Of a stretch of 51,689 nt of DNA, positions 48,201-51,689 are shown one piece after another. Position 1 is the first letter of the stretch; every line of letters begins with the position of its first letter. Under the pieces are notes generated by a model. The model was not told the DNA's origin, did not search any database, and was given only the letters and a program-made list of their open reading frames with translations. The translations under genes and the position numbers were made by a program. This stretch comes from Verrucomicrobiota bacterium (GTDB lineage: Bacteria > Verrucomicrobiota > Verrucomicrobiia > Limisphaerales > JACDHS01). The stretch is taken from NCBI GenBank assembly GCA_013820875.1, contig JACDHS010000016.1:1-51689 (forward strand). The letters run 5' to 3'.

Positions 48201-51200
48201 CCGATGCTATCGGAGTGAACGAAGCACCGTACGTGGAAGTGAATGGTTCAGTGAACGTTATTGCCTGAGTAAGTTTAGAACTCGATGTAACCTGAAAAAG
48301 ACGGTCCATGTCGGCGGCGGCGTTAAAGTTGTCATTTCCAGCTTGAGACGCGCGCACCCAAACGCTACCTGTATTGTTGATCACCGCATTTGTACCGACG
48401 ATTGTCGTTCCATCCGGAGCAAAAATTAACGCAAAGGTTATTGGCAATCCGGACGATGCAGATGACTTGAGAGGAACAATCAAATCGGAACTCCCCAGGA
48501 TTTGGTTGCTGACGGCAGTAAATGTTATCGACTGATTTGCTTTGGTGGCCTCAAACGTTTGGTCTTCTGCTTGAGCAGCATACACTACCGTCTCCGCTGT
48601 TGACGCGCGCACAGTGGTGAAACCTGCACCGGTAATTGTCAGCACATTGTTGGTGACTGTAGCAAGGCCCGAAACAATATCGAAAATGACTGGCAGCCCC
48701 GCCGAAGAAACGGCACTGAGGCCGAAGGCTGGATTTCCATAGACCTTACCGCTGATCGTGGCAAACGTTATGGTCGAATTTAATCTGGCAACCGCCAAAG
48801 TCGCAGACTCACTCGTCACTTCCCCCGAGGCATTGCTGATTGTCACAGTATAGCCCGCCTCATCGGTTACCGTCACTCCTGTTATGGTCAGAGTGGAGGT
48901 GCTTGAACCAGAAACACCGTTGTCATCCACCAGGTTCACACCATTCTTTTTCCAGGCGAATGAAAGAGGCAAACCTCCGTCTGCACCGACTGAAAATGTT
49001 ACAGTTACGCCTGCGTTTACCGATTGGCTAACGGGTTGCACCAGTATAGAAGGAGAATCGCCCACCCAAAGGTTCGCAGGATTACTCAGTTGCGAACCGC
49101 GTTCGTTCGTCACCAAAACTGTATAATCAGCCGCATCCGAAACCTGCACGTTATTCAAATCAAGAGATGACGCGATGGCACCATCGAGCGCAATGCCGTC
49201 CTTATACCATTGATATGACAATAGGTTGCCGGTCGCCACCACAACGAACGTGGCATTAGCGCCTGCGTTTTGCACCTGACTGACAGGATGTGTGATGATT
49301 GTCGGCCCATCCAAATACTCGATTTTGATATCATCGAACCATCCAACTTCGCTGTCGCCAACCCCGGCGCCATATGAGCCCATGGCGACGGTGTCCCAGG
49401 TGGCGTTGTTTACTCCGGTAATGGTGCGGCCGAGTTTGCCGTCCACGTAGAATTTCACGGTCGAGCCGTCGGTTGATTTCTCGAGGTGGAACTTGTGCCA
49501 ACCGATGCTGCGATAAGAGGCTCCGGCTGTATTCAAGTTGAACCAACCTGTGTTTTGTCCGGCAAAGACTCGACCTTGATAATAAGCAGTTTGGAGTTGT
49601 TCATTCTCTAGAGTTCCTGTGTTGGCATCAAATGGAGTAAGGTAGTTTCCGATCGCGAGAATCTGTTGAAGGCTTCCCTGGCCGAATCCGTTCCCGCTAA
49701 ACGCGCGAACTTCGCCGAAGGCTCGTTCCTGGTCGTTGGTGCCTGCATCATAAATCCAGAAGGTAGCCCGGGCGCTCCCCTGCACTTCGACTCCGAGGTC
49801 GTGATACATCTTATCGAGCGAGTTTGTTTGTTGTGCTGTTTTTGACCCGCTGACAGGGTTATTTTGGGTGCTGGAAATCGTCAACGCGGTTCCGCCTGAG
49901 ACCGTTGTCCAGTTGCTGAGATTTCCAGCTTCGAAATCTTCGAAGAAAATCAGGCCTGCGTTAATGGAGAGAATGGCTTTGGCAGATATTGAACCAGCGA
50001 GATTTGAAACGATCACCGTGTATTCTGCTGCATCATCTTCCGTGACATTGCTAAGAATGAGATGGTCCGAATCTGAACCAGCGATGTTACCGTCGTCCGT
50101 TAGAGTGACTCCATTCTTCTTCCACAGATAGGTGAATGGGGGCGTTCCACTGACTACTGCGTGGAATGTGACTTCGCTGCCCGGGTTCGCTACCTGGTTG
50201 GCTGGCGCTGTAACAAACACGGGCGGATCAATGACCGTCAAAATTGCGACCGTACTGATCACCGAACCAACGCCATTGGCAACCACCACAGTGTATTCTC
50301 CGGAATTCGAGCCGGTAACGTTTTGCGATACCAGTGAAGAACTTGTTGCCCCGGAAATATTGATCCCATCTTTTCGCCATTGGTAGCTCGTGACATTATT
50401 GATCGCCGTCACTGTAAAGTTGACGGTGGCTCCAGCATTGACGGTCTTGCTGACAGGCTGGGTGGTGATAACAGGCACACCGAAATATTCGGCGTTGATG
50501 TCGTCAAACCAGGCGTCGCCTGCTGTTGTCCCGGCGGCTGCGGAACCAATCGTAACGGCATCCCATTTGGCGGCGGTCGCACTTGTAATGCTGCGTCCAA
50601 GGATGCCGTCCACGTAGAAGTTAATGGTGGTCCCGTTCGCCATGCGTTCGATTTCGAACTTGTGCCAACCAGTGGAACGTGCCGGCACCCCTGAATTGTT
50701 CAAATTGAACCATCCCGCATTGCTCCCCGCGTAAACGCGTCCTTGATACTTGGTGGTATCAACCACTTCACTGGCCAGGTCGCCGGTTCCTGTTCCAAAA
50801 CCGACGCTGTAACGTCCGATGGCCAAAATCTGTTGAAGACTACCCTGCCCGTAGCCCGCTCCTGAATATGCCCGTACTTCACCAAAAGCCCTGGTTTGCG
50901 TGCTGTCATAGATCCAAAAGGTCACTTTTGAATAGCCATCCACCTCTGCGCCGAGATTTCGATACATCCGGTTGTTGCTGCTTCCCACCTTCGCAGCATT
51001 GGTTCCACTGGGGGTATGGTTTTGAGTGCTGGAATTGGTTAATGCACTGGAAATGGTAGTCCAATTGCCCAGGCCCGTTTCGAATGTCTCGATCCACGGA
51101 CTATGGGATTGCATCGAAAGGAGGGCATCCGAGCTGATGACCGCTCCGGCGGCATTGCTGACAATGACTGAATAAACTCCGACATCCAGCGATTGGATAT

Positions 51201-51689
51201 TGGTCCGCGTGTGGCTGCTCGTTGTCGCACCAGAGATGCTCAGTCCATTGCGCCTCCATTGGTAGCCCAGTATTCCGGAACCGATTGCCTCGACCGAAAA
51301 AGTCGCTGAATCACCGGCGTTTACCGTCTGACTTTCCGGCTGGGTCAAAATCAACGGTGCGCCGGTCGGATTACCAATGGATGAACCACTGATGCCGCTC
51401 CACATATTGGGCGTGTGCAAATCCGCCCGCCAGAAGCTCACTCCTTTATAGCCACCGATGGATGCTGAGTTCGAATTCGTCTTCAAACGGTTTACGAATT
51501 CTGCAATCTCCGCTCCCGTAAGGATGTTGGTGCTGCTTGGACTCCATCCCTGGGCAATTGGCGCAATCGGTTTGATAGCAGCGGTATTCGATCCTGTTAG
51601 TGAGTTCTGCCAATTACTCCATTGAGTATCCAATTGATGCACCATGTTCGAAGGGGAAATACCAAAGCTCTTCCAGTAGCACTGCGGCA
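36256..51689 (-). CDS. Giant Rhs/YD-repeat surface protein with C-terminal PD-(D/E)xK nuclease tip (5' end outside window)
   Basis: More than 5,140 codons; the frame stays open to the window edge, so the N-terminus is missing. Residue numbers count from an internal Met at 51645. Layout: end of a TIM-barrel/glycosidase-like domain (1-85); Ig-like (96-182); LamG-like (183-389); two Ig (390-563); LamG-like copy (564-776); two Ig (777-952); MBG-like repeats (953-1490); vWA with MIDAS D1667-F-S1669-N-S1671 (about 1655-1852); cadherin-like (to about 2215); seven-blade-type propeller (about 2215-2797); further cadherin/Big-like modules; Rhs/YD repeats (about 3356-4899) ending in the core motif NNNPYTYGDPTGEF. 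The last 230 residues (4900-5129) are a separate domain with D5028 in SPDFIIG, E5050-V-K5052 and Q5070, a restriction-endonuclease-type nuclease signature. Two overlapping ankyrin genes follow. Likely a contact-dependent polymorphic toxin. Confidence 0.9.
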   Translation of the reverse strand, partial: PQCYWKSFGISPSNMVHQLDTQWSNWQNSLTGSNTAAIKPIAPIAQGWSPSSTNILTGAEIAEFVNRLKTNSNSASIGGYKGVSFWRADLHTPNMWSGISGSSIGNPTGAPLILTQPESQTVNAGDSATFSVEAIGSGILGYQWRRNGLSISGATTSSHTRTNIQSLDVGVYSVIVSNAAGAVISSDALLSMQSHSPWIETFETGLGNWTTISSALTNSSTQNHTPSGTNAAKVGSSNNRMYRNLGAEVDGYSKVTFWIYDSTQTRAFGEVRAYSGAGYGQGSLQQILAIGRYSVGFGTGTGDLASEVVDTTKYQGRVYAGSNAGWFNLNNSGVPARSTGWHKFEIERMANGTTINFYVDGILGRSITSATAAKWDAVTIGSAAAGTTAGDAWFDDINAEYFGVPVITTQPVSKTVNAGATVNFTVTAINNVTSYQWRKDGINISGATSSSLVSQNVTGSNSGEYTVVVANGVGSVISTVAILTVIDPPVFVTAPANQVANPGSEVTFHAVVSGTPPFTYLWKKNGVTLTDDGNIAGSDSDHLILSNVTEDDAAEYTVIVSNLAGSISAKAILSINAGLIFFEDFEAGNLSNWTTVSGGTALTISSTQNNPVSGSKTAQQTNSLDKMYHDLGVEVQGSARATFWIYDAGTNDQERAFGEVRAFSGNGFGQGSLQQILAIGNYLTPFDANTGTLENEQLQTAYYQGRVFAGQNTGWFNLNTAGASYRSIGWHKFHLEKSTDGSTVKFYVDGKLGRTITGVNNATWDTVAMGSYGAGVGDSEVGWFDDIKIEYLDGPTIITHPVSQVQNAGANATFVVVATGNLLSYQWYKDGIALDGAIASSLDLNNVQVSDAADYTVLVTNERGSQLSNPANLWVGDSPSILVQPVSQSVNAGVTVTFSVGADGGLPLSFAWKKNGVNLVDDNGVSGSSTSTLTITGVTVTDEAGYTVTISNASGEVTSESATLAVARLNSTITFATISGKVYGNPAFGLSAVSSAGLPVIFDIVSGLATVTNNVLTITGAGFTTVRASTAETVVYAAQAEDQTFEATKANQSITFTAVSNQILGSSDLIVPLKSSASSGLPITFALIFAPDGTTIVGTNAVINNTGSVWVRASQAGNDNFNAAADMDRLFQVTSSSKLTQAITFTEPFTSTYGASFTPIASATSTEGPVNFFVISGPGVVADNVVTSTGVGTVKVRGFHSGDAVYNPATTDQSYTISKASQTIAFDTPIPDKVYGDTFEVSATASSGLPVTFVVTSIKPGATTVKNATVSGNQITVTGMGTVTVEARQNGNSLYLSASPVSQSFDVSKKPLTVIGNDFIRAYGTPNAIFTARYEGFVNGDGPATISGSPIFSTDATTGSDVGNYEIRVTKPTDDSALTSKTYSFQEENFTNGNLTILKATLTAKAKNRVRAAGAANPAFTGIINGFARENAMHRGEFGVGIEGINDNNPAIYVSSAPETGGSGYYLIERGSTISLNDPIHRIITADQKTNYSVSYFDGALAVGDSRPFAFTRGQVIFPLLEGVSTYPSVYVAPDVELTAFNYNDGTLKVEIVDAMGDPLYYPEDRLSIENTTKTTVFNDDKVFTGNNAIHIGSVQGTYDGQGTALVIAFDTNLSNITSNSIEDVVERLTYNHLSPQFLQNGRRINVSWTAGTSNHLLFSKELQVLSPNCPDAIDLVVAIDFSNSASGYGAPSRKCSADFAAKFATQDRLSAIFFEGQAAVAKELTGDLEAVRNALLQTNIFLHQYTRVAGLTEGGYSCADNALSAAIAQFELNSEITVTNRQRVVVLMSDGAWKPTPSTREIINQAKETGIKIIIIGFGTNNEQLLRMAATSPLDAYFASGSTQSAKIDSLRLVFEKIVNKLCRGGVAPEMQFAATSTYIENQASKFLDPASTLTDADSPNFAGGTLTASITQNSQAADRLGMSANNEITMAGNVVNYQGVPVGTLSAVGNHSLQVIFDSECSLAAAQAVLRSVSFHNLSENPSSNPRTVAISLSDGSGGSTSVTTTVHVVPVNDAPTLYIGDVPTVYAGGPSQVVSLSGITGGPENETGWPLSVQVSISPEDEDAFAIGGTPQIIYSPSATTGSISFTPGATERNVTVTVTVRDQDGTANGGIDESSSTFVIEILTLDEFSVQASLAEGQSLNPTVEVLPLAVNLFATHSNGIGEVEFKWSTTKSPGDVSVSFSPSDESPNVSAILTAPGEYKFRATGTDDLGQSKFGEVTITVTKARTYTTNIDFDQGTLMNLNYEVTTNQLQINYLATPFPFVNTRLWRSNGHIGESVLARIDVNTGECVGEYSVAPGHPDLRWEGMAHDYVELGMTVDKYGNSFVGISGFQLRASGICKIGVVIGGTRGHKNPDGSFTADLNGDYLKPPFLYNTCIDRDRDGYIKTSRGSGHLLPWKRKTADGPIDVTEAEDEAILDWFPVLPYSGAWAGFSVTVDPGDNLWLGISGLTNELRVINGNTGIQVTNVTPCERIRQEAGLNFLNRNRSFWTLTEAPASALMISGFDGDTLLANCIEKLEFEQGTAAMDPRTGNVWSMYDRDGLVYLSKISETGVIAETQGMSVPITFYSSRMRIDAEGNVWLIAWDTNSDARKLFRFVIENNDSNTSYVGRVPLPCDFWPVELSIDSNGKVWLMTQASSGYGYGDLLRIDPTKGPRMINELVLEPTHSLYTNASHVGEVDMSVILYGGQHAAYYLGNFNMTGTVALESSPGMGVWSVVHDDGVHGTEWSKVRWNNESGAVDEGIVVKARTAETITGLSTNLFNLVSNGQQPLDHFTGEPLSGRYIELQVTLRRSGSVIYPILTDITVEANNTYAAGTFPGALAEAKPPALVDDSFPEAGQASIQRNSTGVVLDVLKNDENDPSLTIRNVSQPQNGWVVISESRTNLQYSPRPFFLGTDSFTYMAANSAGGIARARVKVEVSRTGGVTLAVNDTNAVPVIMTASGIQRVILDVLANDMNAGLKPLRVTHVRTAGDWVSLEETPGGSVAASLGYVSWGVDFTNQFCPPLRLEYMTDASAVGQDEFEYKMVDEYGSNSSAHVTLNLYNPCFDGPLVAQDKVVSVPASTLGPIVITNTIWIQVVPSDDCRGTTVTNVTPALHGGEVDHSYSHHVKYTSPASGFTGIDEFTYSIVDNQGNTASGKVTVFVVPSDNNAPIISLPDSIEVKRNSRTNEMFDLLLNASDDPGDLLEIFSFTQPLHGQVVEKNGKLLYSPDSGYTGPDLFTCWVADYTNNANGQVVHKGGLTEATNNIVVASGSGVVPIAKIINPPQANYSAGGIAANYPRISEGVLIVTGNAHSSVAGESVTYDLVISTIQGEEVLWYSGGAGVTNDTLGTFDLSRLRNGVYDLWLFVEGENEYAEDSVRFILESDLKVGQFTFSEQDAVIPARGMPLTVIRTYDSLNPNKGDFGYSWSFAINSMDVELDEFRETVLDITEDDPAEKYFNMRVGGGRNVTLTLPDGRRSTFLFTLVRAPGDEFGFGYVPRYISPPGVNATLEVLNSAEAVVLPTLNVILGGIYPPYWQEGDPRLPVESFDFPGFKLTTEDGIGYYLTRDDQGLHTVVQGSEENYSQFPTFPVRTWGPPKLTRIEHPDGNVTHIAPDKIWEADSSGNPTRTIVFDRDNYGRIKSVFDPASLDGDGDINGPALIKYDYDFSGRLTHVHKLVNRVSENYLTNQYFYTNTAYPNFITGIKDPRGKFVTRNTYQDGRLSSVTDASGNTTTYVHDIANNQEIITDPLMRRIVHSYDNEGRITKTTGYKVEVDGESETLHWLNETRRSYTTLSEQKQRIETVTTMLEEGVDTVEGLTTTTVFTYFDNNFSQLSSVQVTSPTGRTTTSRFDQYGNPTETISPSGAVEINTYHPLVETGDRSFSLKPTAVKVRDTVSLIRPITSATTSGGTTTETSGVKMPEYNLVFGTSETGTDFNGVTIEIEDDPAITTEDNVASVSYDSATKTITVKINDGYTTIAKLVEVLNAAAAQSGSLIKFTASDTVTISSWEYQSGANGTQTTVETDAFGSMAVTLDAKGDATSLTDSLGKTITSGYDDNGNLTTFVQDGATSTIDYDPQGRETGADYGNGVSISYGHESQLDWNTVSSPTVGSLKRDFDDNGRLAGWETADGSNPEFRYDEVGRLKREINAQGEETEYIYDDQNRKTTVKNIRTGGEDIRENDAVGRLKKHTNAEGEITEYTYYPDGQIETVTKTLPNEEAATWTYTYTANSASAVDPLDRTSTTIFSPFGLPIETTTCCAGSVKTTYLAGLVSPEQEAEEYPATITDQSGRVRTFTYTESGQIKTATDLGGNTYTFKYDTDPGETAEDNGYLLAVEGPALTIPGATTPLAPEILVSYGYDDQDRQNATSYAGAGTVTQVYFESEDSVNAETHPEETGWLIPNGAKHLPVAQLHEANGKRHKVTFRYDAAGRERERKHYTSPTVSGSWTPEKEVATAYSPDGQLVSTQLTQNGQTRTTTYDSDYVNSRRVKTITHSTGSALIYEFDRLERIHKIKSKASATGAVYTTEYVYDLAGNLWKVKLPDQTEIVYEHDKLGRVKKRTLPNGVVTTYDYRIDPNATGNDPGNDPDNFVRHIVHKKVDGTTETVISAFHYVRSGLGEPTKITREDNSYVELDYDESHRLEEERYFDSSDALQEKITYVYDEAGNRRVLTRTVGIGSPQEFVSSYAPGYQLDAVTGPQNEDYEFDDFGRMIGIERGLDDLTLSYDTSDRVMFVTKNSQTTTYEYDAEGRRVKAVQGTTERRFVTGPTLDAGLDSPHLVSDGSGNVLAGYVHVGHRPLVRFEVDGSGNMDEPVFYLEDAMGSVINLANQSGTSLAAFQYDGFGNQRGTTGHDAQVASGVDGDFRFHGQWLEAGSGLYHVRAREYDSVTGKFLTRDPDEPGSENVEAFNSYHFANNNPYTYGDPTGEFTVIEMNIAQAIQYTLQILRVVGTAEVKSRAINTFAEAAFKQMHILFPGFDIDKITDHLAKDSLKTGNTIDKPFNMAACAVFNSQGVGDKFHYRMRMSEKGDIVGAGRNCTGRNPRLNARGPRRGYLSPDFIIGDGLVGPNGTHHRTHIVGEVKASTQTLYNAYVKGHQGKQLDAILNYATRHTDLHIAAFIVGKHNLKGLRAPQHYVLKRYLGFKAIRKGVFPVIVYFRK

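Overview
The window looks like a chromosomal segment of a Verrucomicrobiota bacterium, probably Pedosphaera/Limisphaerales-like. This is inference from the protein style (Tat-type 'RRRFLK' phosphoesterase, tandem amidohydrolase, very large Ig/vWA/Rhs surface protein, ribosomal cluster lacking rpmD) and not from a database match. Almost everything is on the minus strand. The only convincing plus-strand gene is the metallophosphoesterase at 11469-12713.

Region 1 (101-9006, minus) is a TetR-controlled efflux locus. In transcription order it holds tetR, a 103-aa unknown ORF, a lipoprotein membrane-fusion protein, a giant RND pump fused in frame to its outer-membrane channel, and a sigma-70 factor whose ATG overlaps the pump stop codon. 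After a weak terminator come a small two-TM protein and a YceI-family periplasmic protein, closed by a clear terminator. Two near-identical 18-bp palindromes lie exactly 18 nt upstream of the tetR and the ORF103 start codons, which fits autorepression plus control of the pump operon. An array of 41-bp units separates tetR from uvrC.

Region 2 (9520-18393) is a mixed housekeeping block: uvrC with an in-frame low-complexity insertion, the plus-strand phosphoesterase, hemL (convergent with it), a secreted double amidohydrolase with a dead N-terminal domain, and an MFS transporter.

Region 3 (18471-31622, minus) is the ribosomal-protein/rpoA cluster in the order rplB-rpsS-rplV-rpsC-rplP-rpmC-rpsQ-rplN-rplX-rplE-rpsN-rpsH-rplF-rplR-rpsE-rplO-secY-map-infA-rpmJ-rpsM-rpsK-rpsD-rpoA-rplQ. 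It has a candidate promoter ahead of rplB and a strong terminator after rplQ. The usual first half of the S10 operon (rpsJ, rplC, rplD, rplW), rpmD and adk are not here.

Region 4 (31463-51689) is accessory. It holds a gene-poor stretch, a small Fn3-type protein of unknown role, a second 41-bp-period array, a large MITE-like inverted repeat, and then a coupled three-gene unit. That unit is a >5,100-codon protein, cut by the window edge, with Ig, LamG-like, MBG-like, vWA, cadherin-like, propeller and Rhs/YD segments and a 230-aa C-terminal tip carrying a PD-(D/E)xK nuclease signature. Two ankyrin-repeat genes follow, overlapping by 4 and 8 nt. The best reading is a polymorphic-toxin/immunity system: a giant Rhs carrier, a restriction-endonuclease-fold toxin tip, and ankyrin immunity proteins. 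This is the most interesting system in the window.
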